DNA of 64,000 bases from NCBI RefSeq assembly GCF_900111615.1, contig NZ_FOHU01000014.1:16207-80206 (forward strand), given 5' to 3'. Shown here piece after piece: positions 50,686 to 61,845 of the stretch (position 1 is the first letter of the stretch; each line of letters begins with the position of its first letter). The DNA comes from Natronincola peptidivorans (GTDB lineage: Bacteria; Bacillota; Clostridia; Peptostreptococcales; Natronincolaceae). The notes under the pieces are model-generated. The model saw nothing but the letters and a program-made list of their open reading frames with translations, was not told the DNA's origin and searched no databases. Made by a program: the position numbers and the translations under genes.

Positions 50686-50731
50686 GATCTTTTGACATCA
50701 GTTTATACTGATGCAGCCGCTCAAAAGAATC
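50686..50731. other. structured leader between rpmJ and rpsM
   Basis: A nested dyad: outer gatcttttga (50686-50695) with tcaaaagaatc (50721-50731), inner perfect catcag (50696-50701) with ctgatg (50708-50713). A -10-like TATAAT on the minus strand (50754-50749) lies just upstream. The 210-base gap (50574-50783) holds no gene and could be an alpha-operon leader or attenuator. Confidence 0.45.
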
Positions 50732-50783
50732 AATTTCCACAATAGCATATTATACTATAAAATCTCTAAAAATACTAGCATTA

Positions 50784-50897
50784 TTATCCTTGTTTTTGCT
50801 TATGCTTAGGATTTTCACAAATTACCATTACTTTTCCATCTCTTTTTATGATTTTACATTTTTCGCAGATTGGTTTAACTGATGCTCTAACCTTCAT
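50784..50897 (-). CDS. rpmJ: 50S ribosomal protein L36
   Basis: A 37-residue zinc-type L36 ([20 protein letters not shown], then [17 protein letters not shown]) with the C-x2-C, C and H ligands. The ATG follows GGAGGAATAACA. Confidence 0.97.
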   Translation of the reverse strand: MKVRASVKPICEKCKIIKRDGKVMVICENPKHKQKQG

Positions 50898-50950
50898 TGT
50901 TATTCCTCCTTCAAACAGAACACTTGAAAATCTACTTTTTGTATTTAAAT

Positions 50951-51169
50951 TTATTTTTTACGCCATGTTATTCTTCCACGAGTCAAGTCATACGGTGACA
51001 GTTCCACTGTAACTTTGTCACCAGGTAAAATCTTAATAAAATGCATTCTTAATTTTCCTGATATATGTGCTAAAATCTCATGACCATTTTCAAGCTGCAC
51101 AATAAACATAGCATTTGGTAAAGCTTCTTTCACTATACCTTCTACTTCTATTACATCTTGTTTAGACAT
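50951..51169 (-). CDS. infA: translation initiation factor IF-1
   Basis: A 72-residue S1-type OB-fold factor ([53 protein letters not shown]). It binds the A site during initiation. It lies between the KOW gene and rpmJ as in other Clostridia. Confidence 0.97.
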   Translation of the reverse strand: MSKQDVIEVEGIVKEALPNAMFIVQLENGHEILAHISGKLRMHFIKILPGDKVTVELSPYDLTRGRITWRKK

Positions 51170-51195
51170 ATGGCAATCAAACCTCCATTCTGAAC

Positions 51196-51474
51196 CTAGG
51201 CATTTACACCTAGTCTTTCAAGCTCTCTTCTTATAAAGGCATTATTCATCTTTTTATTGTTTATAACCCGATCTTTAACCTCTTCAGACATAATATTGAG
51301 CTTAACCAGATGTTTCATTTTTTTCTTTTTGGGTTTATCTATTTTCCTAATGTCGCCGTCTAATATACGGATATATTCCTTGTCAATAATTTCTACCACG
51401 ATAAAGAATCTTCCCTTATCTCTACCCTGAGTAGATTTTACTACTTGCCCTATATTTATATCGCTCTGTTCCAC
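51196..51474 (-). CDS. KOW-domain RNA-binding protein (L14e-like)
   Basis: A 92-residue protein. The KOW motif is in [20 protein letters not shown], followed by [20 protein letters not shown]. Such proteins sit between map and infA in Firmicutes and are thought to bind ribosomal RNA, but their role is not known. The GTG start follows GAGGTGACATTTT. Confidence 0.85.
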   Translation of the reverse strand: MEQSDINIGQVVKSTQGRDKGRFFIVVEIIDKEYIRILDGDIRKIDKPKKKKMKHLVKLNIMSEEVKDRVINNKKMNNAFIRRELERLGVNA

Positions 51475-51498
51475 AAAATGTCACCTCATTTACCTGGA

Positions 51499-52245
51499 TT
51501 ATATTGTTGTCAAAATTTCAGGTTCTCCTTGTGTAATAGCGACGGTGTGTTCATAATGAGCAGAGTATCTTCCATCTATTGTCACTACAGTCCAGCCATC
51601 TGACAATACTTTTACTTCGTAGGTTCCTGCATTAATCATAGGTTCTATAGCTAAAACCATGCCTGCTTGAAGCCTAGGTCCCTTTCCTGGTAACCCATAG
51701 TTAGGAACCTGTGGTTCTTCATGCATTTTTGTACCAATACCATGACCAACATAATTTCTAACGACGGAAAACCCCTCGTTTTCTACGTAAGCTTGAATAG
51801 CATGAGAAATATCAGATAGTCGTTTACCTTCGTAGGCATTTTTTATGCCTTCATAAAAGCTTTCTCTAGTAACATGGATTAATCTTTGTGCCTGCTCACT
51901 AATTTGTCCTACACCATAGGTTTTAGCTGCGTCTCCATAATATCCTTCATAAAGTACGCCTATATCTATACTAATAATATCGCCATCTTCAAGTCTTTTT
52001 AATCCAGGAATTCCATGCACCACTTCATGATTGATTGACGTACATATACTAGCTGGAAAACCACCATATCCCTTAAATGCAGGAATAGCACCTTTTTTTA
52101 TTATATAAGCTTCTGCCAGCTTATCTAATTCCTTGGTTGTTATTCCTGGTCTAATTGCCTCTTTCAATAGTTCATGAGTTTCCGCTACAATTTTTCCAGC
52201 TTGCCGCATGATTTCAATTTCTTGACCAGACTTAATATATATCAT
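51499..52245 (-). CDS. map: methionine aminopeptidase
   Basis: A 248-residue type I enzyme removing the initiator Met. The metal ligands are visible: two Asp in [18 protein letters not shown], His in [20 protein letters not shown], and Glu in LAIEPMIN and the final [12 protein letters not shown] stretch. Its start overlaps the adk stop (TAATG). Confidence 0.96.
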   Translation of the reverse strand: MIYIKSGQEIEIMRQAGKIVAETHELLKEAIRPGITTKELDKLAEAYIIKKGAIPAFKGYGGFPASICTSINHEVVHGIPGLKRLEDGDIISIDIGVLYEGYYGDAAKTYGVGQISEQAQRLIHVTRESFYEGIKNAYEGKRLSDISHAIQAYVENEGFSVVRNYVGHGIGTKMHEEPQVPNYGLPGKGPRLQAGMVLAIEPMINAGTYEVKVLSDGWTVVTIDGRYSAHYEHTVAITQGEPEILTTI

Positions 52246-52895
52246 TAGGATTCTCTCCCTAAAACCTTGACAATCCCTTTTGAAACTTCCTCTATCTCTT
52301 GTTCACCATCAATTACAGCTAGTATGCCTTTTGCTTGATAGTATTGGATTAATGGCTGTGTTTCATTTAAATAGACTTCTATTCTTTTAGAGACCGTTGC
52401 TTCTGTGTCATCTTCTCTTTGATATAAGCTGCCACCGCATTGGTCGCATTGCTCTCCTTTCAAAGAAGGATTAAATTCTATATGGTAGGTAGCACCACAA
52501 TCTTTACAGATTCTTCTGCCGACAACTCTTTTTATAAGTTTTTCTTTATCTACCTCTATGTTTACAACTTTATCTAAAGAAACACCCATTTGCTCTAATA
52601 CATTGTCTAACGCCTCAGCCTGAGGAGCTGTTCGTGGAAAGCCATCTAGTAGAAATCCGTTCTTGCAATCCTCTTGCTGCAGACGATCTTCTACAATGGC
52701 TACCACTAGTTCATCTGGCACTAAAAGACCTTGATCCATATAATTTTTGGCTTTTTTCCCTAGTTCTGTTCCCTGCTTAATATTATATCTGAATATGTCC
52801 CCGGTTGAAATGTGGGGTACATGAAATTCATTTACAATAACCGCTGCCTGGGTCCCTTTTCCGGCCCCTGGTGGTCCTAGTAAAATTGTTCTCAT
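52245..52895 (-). CDS. adk: adenylate kinase
   Basis: A 216-residue enzyme for ATP + AMP = 2 ADP. The P-loop is [13 protein letters not shown], with [13 protein letters not shown] and a zinc-binding LID ([15 protein letters not shown], then CDQCGG). I chose the ATG at 52895 after GGGAGATGG. It lies between secY and map as usual. Confidence 0.97.
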   Translation of the reverse strand: MRTILLGPPGAGKGTQAAVIVNEFHVPHISTGDIFRYNIKQGTELGKKAKNYMDQGLLVPDELVVAIVEDRLQQEDCKNGFLLDGFPRTAPQAEALDNVLEQMGVSLDKVVNIEVDKEKLIKRVVGRRICKDCGATYHIEFNPSLKGEQCDQCGGSLYQREDDTEATVSKRIEVYLNETQPLIQYYQAKGILAVIDGEQEIEEVSKGIVKVLGRES

Positions 52896-52967
52896 TTTAC
52901 CATCTCCCGGCATATTTTTTGGATGGTATCATGAGGAAAATTCCTCATGACAGATATTAACTACAGT

Positions 52968-54242
52968 TTATTTTAAGAATCCTTGATAATGTCTCATTAA
53001 CATTTGTGCTTCTATTTGCTTCATGGTTTCTAGTGCAACCCCTACAACGATGAGTAATGCTGTACCACCAAAAGCAAGCGGCATACCTAACAGGTTAAGA
53101 ATCAGTGTTGGTAATATAGCTATCGCAGCTAAAAACACAGCACCTGCTAAAGTAATCCTATTTAGTACCTTTGTTAGATAGTCAGAGGTTGGCTTTCCAG
53201 GACGAATCCCTGGTATAAAACCACCATTTTTCTTCATGTTTGTTGCTACTTCTACTGGATTGAAGGTAACAGCTGTGTAGAAGTAAGTGAAGAAAATGAT
53301 TAATACAGCACTTAAGAATGTATAGATAAATACACCCGGTCTTGCAGTTGGAGATAACCATCTAGCTACAAATATTGCAAATCCACTGGTTTCTCCAAAG
53401 AAAAAGGCGATTGTTTGTGGAAAAGCTAATAAAGACATAGCAAAGATTACAGGAATTACTCCTGATTGGTTCACCTTCAAAGGAATGTGAGAGCTTTGTC
53501 CTCCGTACATTTTTCTTCCAACAACTCTTTTAGCGTATTGTACTGGAATTTTCCTTTGTCCTTCTTGAATAGCTACAACCCCAGCAATAATAACAATTGC
53601 AATCACCACAAAAATAATAATAGTGATGGGAGAGATTTCTCCTTGTCGGGTTAACACAAAGCTTCTGTAGATACCATCTGGTATTCTTGAAACAATTCCA
53701 GCAAAGATAATTAAAGAAATTCCATTACCTATTCCTTTTTCAGTGATTTGTTCACCTAACCACATCAGGAATGCTGTACCAGCTGTTAAGGTAAGTACAA
53801 CTACAGTTATGCTGAAGGCATCTCTATTAATCAGTGCTCCTTGGAAAAGTCCTACGCTGATCCCAGTTGCTTGGATTAGGGCTAATATAACTGTTCCATA
53901 TCTTGTGTATTGAGCTATTTTCTTTCTACCTTCTTCTCCTTCTTTTGCTAACTCTTCTAAGCTTGGGATAGCTATAGTTAAAAGCTGCATGATAATAGAA
54001 GCAGTAATATAAGGGGTAATACTTAAAGCAAAAATAGTCATGTTGCCAAAAGCACCACCAGAAAACATGTCAAACATTGCAAGTAATCCAGCATTTTCAA
54101 CTATATTACGAACATAGTCGATATTGATCCCTGGGACTGGTATTACAGAACCTAATCTAAAAACAAGTAACATCATAAAGGTGTATAGGATTCTACTTCT
54201 TAAATCAGGGATTTTCCAAGCATTTCTTAAAGTAGATATCAC
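52968..54242 (-). CDS. secY: preprotein translocase subunit SecY
   Basis: A 424-residue channel protein with ten membrane helices (RLGSVIPVPGINIDYVRNIV at the N-terminal side, SITPYITASIIMQLLTIAIP, the plug-region GGAFGN). It forms the Sec pore. It starts one base from the rplO stop. Confidence 0.97.
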   Translation of the reverse strand: MISTLRNAWKIPDLRSRILYTFMMLLVFRLGSVIPVPGINIDYVRNIVENAGLLAMFDMFSGGAFGNMTIFALSITPYITASIIMQLLTIAIPSLEELAKEGEEGRKKIAQYTRYGTVILALIQATGISVGLFQGALINRDAFSITVVVLTLTAGTAFLMWLGEQITEKGIGNGISLIIFAGIVSRIPDGIYRSFVLTRQGEISPITIIIFVVIAIVIIAGVVAIQEGQRKIPVQYAKRVVGRKMYGGQSSHIPLKVNQSGVIPVIFAMSLLAFPQTIAFFFGETSGFAIFVARWLSPTARPGVFIYTFLSAVLIIFFTYFYTAVTFNPVEVATNMKKNGGFIPGIRPGKPTSDYLTKVLNRITLAGAVFLAAIAILPTLILNLLGMPLAFGGTALLIVVGVALETMKQIEAQMLMRHYQGFLK

Positions 54243-54243
54243 C

Positions 54244-54687
54244 TTATATCACCTCTACTTTTCCACCAGCAGCTTCAATCTTTTCGACAGCTGATTGGGT
54301 AAATTTTTGAGCTTTAATGGTTAAGCTTTTTTCTAAGTTACCATTTCCTAAAATCTTTAAGCCGTCTTTTTCAATTTTCTTAATTGCACCTATCTCTTTT
54401 AGGAACTGTGCAGTAATTTCTGTTCCATTTTCAAATCTATTTAAATCTTCGATGTTAATTAATGTGAATTGTTTTTTGAAAATATTTGTGAAGCCACGTT
54501 TAGGAAGTCGTCTTGCAAGAGGCATTTGACCCCCTTCAAAACCTATTCTAACGCCGCCGCCACTACGTGATTTTTGACCATTGCTACCTCTTCCTGCAGT
54601 TTTACCAAGGCCAGTACCGGTACCTCTACCTTTTCTTTTGGTTTTTCTAACAGCACCTTCAGCAGGTCTAAGCTCATGTAACTTCAT
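54244..54687 (-). CDS. rplO: 50S ribosomal protein L15
   Basis: A 147-residue L15 ([60 protein letters not shown]). The glycine- and arginine-rich N-terminal arm enters rRNA. It follows rpmD by 16 bases. Confidence 0.97.
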   Translation of the reverse strand: MKLHELRPAEGAVRKTKRKGRGTGTGLGKTAGRGSNGQKSRSGGGVRIGFEGGQMPLARRLPKRGFTNIFKKQFTLINIEDLNRFENGTEITAQFLKEIGAIKKIEKDGLKILGNGNLEKSLTIKAQKFTQSAVEKIEAAGGKVEVI

Positions 54688-54703
54688 CTTTACACCTCCT
54701 TAA

Positions 54704-54883
54704 TTATGCTTCTACAACTTCTACTAAGTGTTTTACTCTTTCGACCATACCTCGGATTTGTGGATTGTCGGGTTTTTCAACTGACTGCCCAACCTTTGCT
54801 AATCCTAAGGCTTCTATTGTTTTTCTTTGCTTTGGCAATGTACCAATAACACTTTTTATTAGTTTAATGTTTAAATTTGCCAT
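54704..54883 (-). CDS. rpmD: 50S ribosomal protein L30
   Basis: A 59-residue L30 (MANLNIKLIKSVIGTLPKQR, KTIEALGLAKVGQSVEKPDN, VERVKHLVEVVEA). It has an alpha-beta fold. The ATG follows GGGAGAAAACT-type sequence after rpsE by 13 bases. Confidence 0.96.
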   Translation of the reverse strand: MANLNIKLIKSVIGTLPKQRKTIEALGLAKVGQSVEKPDNPQIRGMVERVKHLVEVVEA

Positions 54884-54896
54884 AGTTTTCTCCCTC

Positions 54897-55403
54897 CTAA
54901 CCTAAGAGTTCTTCTATGGATTTGCCTCTTAGTCTAGCTACATCCTCTGCTCTTTTTAGATTTTTTAATCCATCCATTGTAGCGTTTACCATGTTCCTTG
55001 AGTTGTTTGAGCCTAAAGACTTTGCTCTTACATCTTTAACTCCAGCTAGTTCTAGTATCGCTCGAACTGGTCCACCAGCAATAATTCCGGTACCCTCTCT
55101 AGCAGGCATAATTAATACATTGCCAGCACCAAAGTGACCAATTACTTCATGAGGCACTGTTGTATTTACAATTGGTACTTTAATTAAATTTTTCTTTGCA
55201 TCTTGAATACCTTTTCTAATAGCATCTGGGATTTCCATTGCTTTTCCAGTACCTACTCCAACATGTCCGTTCTCATCACCAACTACTACTAAAGCAGCAA
55301 ATCTAAAGTTTCTACCACCTTTTACAACCTTAGTAACACGTCTTATGTCAACAACTTGTTCTTTTAAGTCAAGTTGACTACCATCTATACGATTACGTAG
55401 CAT
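54897..55403 (-). CDS. rpsE: 30S ribosomal protein S5
   Basis: A 168-residue S5 ([40 protein letters not shown] sequence, and [20 protein letters not shown]). It acts in decoding fidelity and mRNA unwinding. Confidence 0.97.
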   Translation of the reverse strand: MLRNRIDGSQLDLKEQVVDIRRVTKVVKGGRNFRFAALVVVGDENGHVGVGTGKAMEIPDAIRKGIQDAKKNLIKVPIVNTTVPHEVIGHFGAGNVLIMPAREGTGIIAGGPVRAILELAGVKDVRAKSLGSNNSRNMVNATMDGLKNLKRAEDVARLRGKSIEELLG

Positions 55404-55421
55404 GTATTTCCCTCCTTCTTA

Positions 55422-55790
55422 TTAAAAGTCAAGTCCAGCTTCTCTTGCTCCTTCTGCCAATGCTTTTACTCTGCCGTGATAAATATATCCACCACGATCA
55501 AAAGTTACAGTCTTTACACCTTTTTCTAATGCTCTTTTTGCTACTAATTCTCCTACAAGCTTAGCTGCATCTTTGTTTCCTACAGCTTTCCCTTCACCAC
55601 TAACTTCTTTATCTAAAGTAGAAGCAGCTACTATAGTTTGCCCTGTTTCATCGTTAATGATTTGAGCATACATGTTGCTTAAGCTTCTGTAAACATTTAA
55701 TCTTGGTCGTTCAGCTGTTCCGGTAACCTTGTTTCGAACGCGCTGATGTCTTTTCTTTCTTGTAAGATTTTTGCTTACCTTCTTGATCAC
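55422..55790 (-). CDS. rplR: 50S ribosomal protein L18
   Basis: A 122-residue L18 that binds 5S rRNA ([40 protein letters not shown], ending [11 protein letters not shown]). It lies 18 bases upstream of rpsE. Confidence 0.97.
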   Translation of the reverse strand: MIKKVSKNLTRKKRHQRVRNKVTGTAERPRLNVYRSLSNMYAQIINDETGQTIVAASTLDKEVSGEGKAVGNKDAAKLVGELVAKRALEKGVKTVTFDRGGYIYHGRVKALAEGAREAGLDF

Positions 55791-55809
55791 CTTGTTTCAC
55801 TCCTTTCTA

Positions 55810-56349
55810 TTACTTACCAGTCTTACCTTCTTTACGTCTAACGATTTCATCTGAGTATCGAATTCCTTTTCCTTTATAAGGTTCAGGTTTTCTTAACTCT
55901 CGGATTTTCGCTGCGTAATTTCCAACTTTTTGTTTGTTGATTCCTTTAACAAGGATTTCTGTTTGAGAAGGTACCTCTGTAGTAACACCCTCTGGATCTG
56001 TCATTTCTACAGGATGTGAGAAACCTAAGTTTAGTACTAGTTTGTTACCTTGCTTATTAGCTCTGTAACCTACACCAACTAAATTTAATTTTTTCTCATA
56101 TCCCTTCACTACTCCGTCTACCATATTGGCGACAAGTGATCTTGATAAACCATGTAAAGATCTATGTTTTTTGTTGTTTGTTGGTCTCTCAACAAGAATT
56201 GTATTTTCTTCTACCTTAACAAGAATATCTTTATGAATTTGCTCTGCTAATGTTCCTTGAGGTCCTTTAACAGTAACAACGTTATTATTATCAACATTTA
56301 CTTCTACGCCTTTTGATAATTCAATTGGCTTTACACCTATCCTTGACAT
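55810..56349 (-). CDS. rplF: 50S ribosomal protein L6
   Basis: A 179-residue L6 ([60 protein letters not shown]). It lies at the GTPase-associated region. Confidence 0.97.
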   Translation of the reverse strand: MSRIGVKPIELSKGVEVNVDNNNVVTVKGPQGTLAEQIHKDILVKVEENTILVERPTNNKKHRSLHGLSRSLVANMVDGVVKGYEKKLNLVGVGYRANKQGNKLVLNLGFSHPVEMTDPEGVTTEVPSQTEILVKGINKQKVGNYAAKIRELRKPEPYKGKGIRYSDEIVRRKEGKTGK

Positions 56350-56377
56350 GTTTGCACCTCCTTAAAAGTTATTACGA

Positions 56378-56776
56378 TTACCAGATGTAAGCAATAACCT
56401 CTCCGCCAACGCCTTCTTTTCTAGCAATTCTATCTGCAATAATTCCTTTAGATGTAGAGATAATTGCAATCCCTAATCCACCTAAAACTCTGGGAATTTC
56501 ATCTTTTTTTGCATAAACCCTTAGTCCAGGTTTTGAAATACGCTTAATGCCTGTAATAACTTTTTCGTTATTTTTACCAAACTTTAATTGCATTCTAATA
56601 ATCCCTTGTTTCCCATCTTCTATAACATCAAAGCCTTTTATAAAACCCTCTTCAAGAAGAATGTTTGCAATTTCTTTCTTCATGTTAGAGGCTGGAATAT
56701 CAACTGTCTCATGTTTTACCGCACTGGCATTTCTAATGCGAGTAAGCATATCTGCAATTGGATCTGTCATTGTCAT
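56378..56776 (-). CDS. rpsH: 30S ribosomal protein S8
   Basis: A 132-residue S8 ([60 protein letters not shown]). It binds the 16S central domain and represses spc operons in some bacteria. Confidence 0.97.
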   Translation of the reverse strand: MTMTDPIADMLTRIRNASAVKHETVDIPASNMKKEIANILLEEGFIKGFDVIEDGKQGIIRMQLKFGKNNEKVITGIKRISKPGLRVYAKKDEIPRVLGGLGIAIISTSKGIIADRIARKEGVGGEVIAYIW

Positions 56777-56797
56777 AACCTTACCTCCTTCCCAATT

Positions 56798-56983
56798 TTA
56801 CCAGCTAGCTTTTTTAACACCTGGTATTTGCCCTTTGTAGGCTAATTCTCTAAAACAAATACGACATATGCCAAATTTTCTTAAATAAGCATGTGGTCTT
56901 CCACATATTTTACATCTTGTATATTCTCTTGTTTTGAATTTTGCTTTTCTTTCTTGCTTAACTTTCAGAGATTGTTTTGCCAC
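56798..56983 (-). CDS. rpsN: 30S ribosomal protein S14, type Z
   Basis: A 61-residue zinc-binding S14 ([40 protein letters not shown]). The short type Z form with two CxxC pairs is usual in Firmicutes. Confidence 0.97.
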   Translation of the reverse strand: MAKQSLKVKQERKAKFKTREYTRCKICGRPHAYLRKFGICRICFRELAYKGQIPGVKKASW

Positions 56984-57000
56984 TACTTATACCTCCTTAT

Positions 57001-57540
57001 TTATTTTGCGAAAGGCATTCCCATTAATTTTAACAACTCACGGCTTTCTTCATCTGTTTTCGCAGTGGTAACAAAGATAATGTCCATTCCCCTTGCTTTA
57101 TCAACCTTATCATAGTCAATTTCTGGGAAAATCAATTGATCCTTGACACCTAAAGCATAGTTTCCTCTACCATCAAAGGCTTTAGCACTTACGCCTCTAA
57201 AGTCTCTTACCCTTGGTAAAGCAACGTTTAATAATCTATCTACAAATTCGTACATCTTTTCGCCTCTTAAAGTAGTTTTAGCGCCGATAGACATACCTTC
57301 TCGAAGTTTAAAATTAGAAACTGATTTTTTAGCCTTAGTAATAACAGGTTTTTGTCCTGTGATTGTTGTTAATTCCTGCACAGCTACTTCTAGTGCTTTA
57401 GGATTATCCTTAGCTTCTCCAACCCCCATGTTGACAATTACCTTCTCAATTTTAGGGATTTCCATGACACTTTTATATCCAAACTTCTCCATCATCGCTG
57501 GAGCAACTTCATTTTTATATTTATCATTTAATCTAGCCAT
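57001..57540 (-). CDS. rplE: 50S ribosomal protein L5
   Basis: A 179-residue L5 ([60 protein letters not shown]). It binds 5S rRNA and bridges to S13. Confidence 0.97.
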   Translation of the reverse strand: MARLNDKYKNEVAPAMMEKFGYKSVMEIPKIEKVIVNMGVGEAKDNPKALEVAVQELTTITGQKPVITKAKKSVSNFKLREGMSIGAKTTLRGEKMYEFVDRLLNVALPRVRDFRGVSAKAFDGRGNYALGVKDQLIFPEIDYDKVDKARGMDIIFVTTAKTDEESRELLKLMGMPFAK

Positions 57541-57566
57541 TACTAGACTTACCTCCCTTCTTCGCT

Positions 57567-57878
57567 TTAGTCTAATACTTCGCCAGTCTTTTTGCTTACT
57601 CTTACTTTTTCACCGTTTTCAAGAATCTTATATCCTACTCTAACACCTTGGTTAGCTTTTTTATCAAAAATCATTACATTAGATGCATTTATTGGGGCTT
57701 CTTGATTGATGATGCCGCCTTTTTGGGTTTGAGCGTTTGGTTTTTGATGCTTTGTTACCATATTTACGCCTTCCACAATTACTCTATTCGCTTTAGGTAA
57801 TACTTGTAGCACCTTACCCTTTTTAGCTTTATCTTTTCCAGCTATTACTACTACTGTGTCACCTTTCTTGATACGCAT
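57567..57878 (-). CDS. rplX: 50S ribosomal protein L24
   Basis: A 103-residue L24 with a KOW motif ([60 protein letters not shown]). The ATG at 57878 follows GAGGAGGTGTTACAG. Confidence 0.97.
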   Translation of the reverse strand: MRIKKGDTVVVIAGKDKAKKGKVLQVLPKANRVIVEGVNMVTKHQKPNAQTQKGGIINQEAPINASNVMIFDKKANQGVRVGYKILENGEKVRVSKKTGEVLD

Positions 57879-57895
57879 CTGTAACACCTCCTCGT

Positions 57896-58264
57896 TTATA
57901 ATACTTCTGGAGCTAGTGAAACAATCTTCATAAACTCTTTATCTCTTAATTCTCTTGCTACTGGCCCAAAGATACGTGTCCCCATTGGTTGTTTATCTTC
58001 TTTAATAACAACAGCAGCATTTTGATCAAATTTAATATAAAATCCGTCTTTACGTCTAGTAACAGCTTTTGTTCTAACTACAACAGCTTTTACCACTTGA
58101 CCTTTTTTTACAACTCCGCCTGGTGTTGCACTTTTAACTGAGCAGACGATTACGTCACCTATTCTGGCATACCTTCTCTTCGTGCCACCTAATACACGAA
58201 TACAAAGTAATTCTTTTGCCCCCGAGTTATCTGCAACGCTAAGTCGTGATTCTTGTTGAATCAT
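57896..58264 (-). CDS. rplN: 50S ribosomal protein L14
   Basis: A 122-residue L14 ([60 protein letters not shown]). It lies at the subunit interface. Confidence 0.97.
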   Translation of the reverse strand: MIQQESRLSVADNSGAKELLCIRVLGGTKRRYARIGDVIVCSVKSATPGGVVKKGQVVKAVVVRTKAVTRRKDGFYIKFDQNAAVVIKEDKQPMGTRIFGPVARELRDKEFMKIVSLAPEVL

Positions 58265-58290
58265 AGCGATACCTCCTTTTCAATCCTATT

Positions 58291-58545
58291 CTATTTAGCC
58301 TTTTCAACGATTTTTGCAAGTCTCCATCGTTTATCTTTTGATAATGGTCTTGTTTCCATAATTCTTACTTTATCTCCAATAGTACATTCATTCATTTCAT
58401 CATGTGCTTTATATTTAGTCGTTCTTTTAACAGCTTTGCCATATAAAGGATGACGAACAAAATCCTCTACTAATACTACGATTGTTTTATCCATTTTGTC
58501 ACTTACTACACGACCTAATCTACTTTTTCTTGTTCCTCTTTCCAC
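58291..58545 (-). CDS. rpsQ: 30S ribosomal protein S17
   Basis: An 84-residue S17 ([60 protein letters not shown]). I chose the GTG at 58545 after GGGAGGCCAAACTG in place of the longer frame. Confidence 0.96.
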   Translation of the reverse strand: MERGTRKSRLGRVVSDKMDKTIVVLVEDFVRHPLYGKAVKRTTKYKAHDEMNECTIGDKVRIMETRPLSKDKRWRLAKIVEKAK

Positions 58546-58589
58546 CAGTTTGGCCTCCCTTCTCACCTACATCATCATTCATTATGAAT

Positions 58590-58784
58590 TTATTTACCCA
58601 TTTCTCGTTCTCTAATAAGGGTTTTGATTCTTGCGATATCTTTGCGAACATTTCTGATTCTCAAAGGGTTTTCGAGCTGGCCGGTCGCTAATTGGAAACG
58701 AAGGTTAAATAATTCACTTTTTGAATCAGCTAATTTTTGGTTTAATTCAACATCTGACATATCTCTTAATGTATTAGCTTTCAT
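58590..58784 (-). CDS. rpmC: 50S ribosomal protein L29
   Basis: A 64-residue helical L29 ([40 protein letters not shown]). It lies at the tunnel exit near SRP and trigger factor sites. The ATG at 58784 overlaps the rplP end. Confidence 0.96.
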   Translation of the reverse strand: MKANTLRDMSDVELNQKLADSKSELFNLRFQLATGQLENPLRIRNVRKDIARIKTLIREREMGK

Positions 58785-59217
58785 CAGCTTCACCACCCTT
58801 TACTTCTAATTCTTGACGTGTTACAAATTTACATTTGATTGGTAATTTATGAATAGCTAATCTCATAGCTTCTCTTGCTCTTTCTTCAGATACTCCTGCA
58901 ATTTCAAACATAACTCTACCTGGCTTCACTACAGCTACCCAAAACTCTGGTGAACCTTTACCAGCACCCATACGAGTTTCAGCAGGTTTCTTTGTTACAG
59001 GTTTGTGAGGGAATATTTTGATCCAAACCTTACCCCCTCTTTTAATAGACCTTGTCATAGCAATACGAGCAGCTTCTATTTGATTAGAGGTGATCCATGC
59101 AGGTTCAAGAGCCATGATTCCATATTCTCCATAAGAAACCTTGTTTCCTCTAGTAGCTTCACCTGCCATTTTTCCTCTGTGTACTCTACGGCGTTTTACT
59201 CTTTTAGGCATTAACAT
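58774..59217 (-). CDS. rplP: 50S ribosomal protein L16
   Basis: A 147-residue L16 ([60 protein letters not shown]). It helps place A-site tRNA. The ATG follows GGAGGAATAGCGC. Confidence 0.97.
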   Translation of the reverse strand: MLMPKRVKRRRVHRGKMAGEATRGNKVSYGEYGIMALEPAWITSNQIEAARIAMTRSIKRGGKVWIKIFPHKPVTKKPAETRMGAGKGSPEFWVAVVKPGRVMFEIAGVSEERAREAMRLAIHKLPIKCKFVTRQELEVKGGEADES

Positions 59218-59249
59218 GCGCTATTCCTCCTTCCTTCAAGGCATAACTG

Positions 59250-59930
59250 TTACTTGTTTTGTGTATTTTTATCTTCTTCTTTATTAACATTTCTCTTAGT
59301 AGGTAATACTTCACCTTTGTAAATCCAAACCTTTACACCTAATTTCCCATAGGTTGTAGTAGCTTCTGCAAAACCATAGTCAATATCCGCTCTTAAAGTG
59401 TGTAACGGAACATTTCCTTGATTGTAGCCTTCGGAACGTGCCATCTCTGCTCCACCAAGTCTTCCTGATGTTAGAACTTTGATTCCTTTTGCACCTGAAC
59501 GCATTGCTCTTTGCATAGCTTGTTTCATTGCTCTTCTAAAAGAAACTCTTCTTTCTAGTGAGAAAGCAATGTTCTCCGCTACTAATTGAGCGTCTACCTC
59601 TGGCACTCTTACTTCTACTACATTTACTGCTACATTTTTCTTCGTTAACTTTTCTAATTCTTTTTTTACTTCTTCAACACCCTGTCCGCCCTTACCTATA
59701 ACCATTCCAGGTTTTGCAGTGTGAATATTTATTTTAACTCTATTGTTGGCAGCTCTTTCAATCTCTACTTTAGAAATTCCAGCAATGAAAAGTTTCTCTT
59801 TAACGTATTTACGGATTTTGTGGTCTTCCACAAGTAGGCTGGAAAAATCTTTTTTATTGGCATACCATTTGGCGTCCCAATCTTTAATGATTCCTACTCT
59901 TAATCCGTGTGGGCTTACCTTTTGACCCAT
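59250..59930 (-). CDS. rpsC: 30S ribosomal protein S3
   Basis: A 226-residue S3 with a KH domain ([20 protein letters not shown]) and C-terminal [20 protein letters not shown]. It is part of the mRNA entry tunnel helicase. Confidence 0.97.
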   Translation of the reverse strand: MGQKVSPHGLRVGIIKDWDAKWYANKKDFSSLLVEDHKIRKYVKEKLFIAGISKVEIERAANNRVKINIHTAKPGMVIGKGGQGVEEVKKELEKLTKKNVAVNVVEVRVPEVDAQLVAENIAFSLERRVSFRRAMKQAMQRAMRSGAKGIKVLTSGRLGGAEMARSEGYNQGNVPLHTLRADIDYGFAEATTTYGKLGVKVWIYKGEVLPTKRNVNKEEDKNTQNK

Positions 59931-59948
59931 TATTTTCCCTCCTTATTT

Positions 59949-60281
59949 CTACTTTTCTTTTAGTACAACACCAATATGACTTGTTCTTTTTCTTATGGTA
60001 GTAGCTCGACCCATAGCTCTTGGTCTGAAACGTTTCATTGTAGGTCCTTGATTTGCATAAATTTCTGATACAAATAAATTCTCTCTATCCATATTATAGT
60101 TGTTTTCAGCATTAGCTAAAGCTGATTTAACAAGTTTTTCTACTATTGGTGCTGCCGCTCTAGGTGTATACTTTAGTATTGCTAAAGCCTCGTCAACTTT
60201 CTTACCTCGTACTAAATCAACAACTTGTTGAGCTTTTCTAGGAGCTATTCTAACAAATCTTACAATTGCTCTTGCTTCCAT
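59949..60281 (-). CDS. rplV: 50S ribosomal protein L22
   Basis: A 110-residue L22 ([60 protein letters not shown]). Its hairpin lines the exit tunnel, where macrolide resistance changes occur. Confidence 0.97.
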   Translation of the reverse strand: MEARAIVRFVRIAPRKAQQVVDLVRGKKVDEALAILKYTPRAAAPIVEKLVKSALANAENNYNMDRENLFVSEIYANQGPTMKRFRPRAMGRATTIRKRTSHIGVVLKEK

Positions 60282-60348
60282 GGAATGACCTCCTTTCGTA
60301 ATCTAGATCAAACAAGTATATAATTCCACAAAGCCAAAGATAATAATA

Positions 60349-60630
60349 TTACTTTCTCTTTGTTGTTTTATCGTTATCATCATGTCCTCTATAGGTTCTG
60401 GTAGGAGCAAACTCCCCTAGTTTATGCCCAACCATGTCTTCTGTAACATATACTGGGACATGCTTTCTACCATCATGTACAGCAATAGTGTGCCCGATCA
60501 TTTGTGGAAAAATAGTAGATGCTCTTGACCATGTTTTCACAACTCTTTTTTCACCTTTGTCATTCATCTCTTCTACTTTCTTTAGTAAGCCTTGATGAAT
60601 AAAAGGTCCTTTTTTTAGTGATCTACCCAT
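60349..60630 (-). CDS. rpsS: 30S ribosomal protein S19
   Basis: A 93-residue S19 ([56 protein letters not shown]). The ATG at 60630 follows GAAGGGAGGAAAAGTA, in place of the longer frame. Confidence 0.97.
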   Translation of the reverse strand: MGRSLKKGPFIHQGLLKKVEEMNDKGEKRVVKTWSRASTIFPQMIGHTIAVHDGRKHVPVYVTEDMVGHKLGEFAPTRTYRGHDDNDKTTKRK

Positions 60631-60689
60631 TACTTTTCCTCCCTTCAAGAAGTATGTGTCTCTTTATCTTTTCTCATTATATGGCTAAA

Positions 60690-61520
60690 TTATTTCTTTC
60701 TTCTAGATATAATGTATTTGTTTGAAGCTTTTTTCTTATCACGGGTTTTGTATCCAAGTGTAGGCTTACCCCATGGTGTTACTGGTGAAGGTCTTCCAAT
60801 AGGTGATCTACCTTCTCCACCACCGTGTGGATGGTCATTTGGATTCATGGCAGAACCTCTTACAGTAGGTCTAATTCCCATATGTCTTTTTCTACCCGCT
60901 TTACCGATAGTAATATTCTCATGGTCATGGTTCCCTACTTCTCCTACCGTCGCTTTACAATCCATCATGATTTGTCTTATTTCTCCAGAAGGTAATCTTA
61001 ATAGTGCATATTTCCCTTCCTTCGCCATTAGTTGGGCTGAGTTACCAGCAGCTCTTGCAATCTGTCCACCTTTACCTGGCTTCATTTCGATATTATGGAT
61101 GATGGTACCTACTGGGATGTTTCTTAATGGTAAAGCATTTCCTGCTTTAATATCTGCACCTGTGCCAGATTCTACTACATCCCCAACCTTTAGTCCATTT
61201 GGAGCAATAATATATCTTTTTTCTCCATCAGCATAGTGTAGTAAAGCTATATTAGCTGTTCTATTTGGGTCATATTCGATAGATGCAACCTTTGCTGGTA
61301 TATCATCTTTGTTTCTCTTAAAATCGATAATTCTATATTTTCTTTTCATACCGCCACCTCTATGGCGAACGGTTATTTTACCATGAACATTTCTACCACC
61401 AGTTTTATTAAGTGTTTCTAAGAGTGATCTTTCAGGTTCCACCTTTGTGATTTCTTCAAATGTAGAAACTGTCATTTCTCTTCTAGCTGGTGAAGTAGGA
61501 TTAAACTTTTTTATACCCAT
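60690..61520 (-). CDS. rplB: 50S ribosomal protein L2
   Basis: A 276-residue L2 of the peptidyl transferase region ([60 protein letters not shown] with the functional His). Confidence 0.98.
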   Translation of the reverse strand: MGIKKFNPTSPARREMTVSTFEEITKVEPERSLLETLNKTGGRNVHGKITVRHRGGGMKRKYRIIDFKRNKDDIPAKVASIEYDPNRTANIALLHYADGEKRYIIAPNGLKVGDVVESGTGADIKAGNALPLRNIPVGTIIHNIEMKPGKGGQIARAAGNSAQLMAKEGKYALLRLPSGEIRQIMMDCKATVGEVGNHDHENITIGKAGRKRHMGIRPTVRGSAMNPNDHPHGGGEGRSPIGRPSPVTPWGKPTLGYKTRDKKKASNKYIISRRKK

Positions 61521-61554
61521 TTCTGTTTCCCTCCTTCGTATTGCAAATCAACTC

Positions 61555-61845
61555 TTACATTCCTTCAAATAACTCGATTGTTTTGCTGTCTTCTGTTAAT
61601 GTGACAATAGCTTTTTTCCAATCAGCTCTTTTGCCAACATTTTTTCCCATTCTCTTAACTTTTCCTCTCATGTTCAAGGTATTAACCTTCTCCACCTTAA
61701 CACCAAAGATTTTCTCTATAGCTTTTCTGACTTCTGTTTTATTAGCTCTTTTCGCTACAACAAAAGCATATTTTTTATCAGCGATGTCCGCCATGCTTTG
61801 CTCAGTTACTAATGGTTTAATAACAATATCGTGTGGATTTGTCAT
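61555..61845 (-). CDS. rplW: 50S ribosomal protein L23
   Basis: A 96-residue L23 ([60 protein letters not shown]). It docks SRP and trigger factor. The ATG overlaps the rplD stop. Confidence 0.97.
   Translation of the reverse strand: MTNPHDIVIKPLVTEQSMADIADKKYAFVVAKRANKTEVRKAIEKIFGVKVEKVNTLNMRGKVKRMGKNVGKRADWKKAIVTLTEDSKTIELFEGM

Noticed and set aside
60712..61236. A 174-codon plus-strand open frame inside rplB
   Set aside because: It lies entirely opposite a highly conserved ribosomal gene, has no ribosome site, and its protein is low-complexity and hydrophobic. It is a shadow of rplB.
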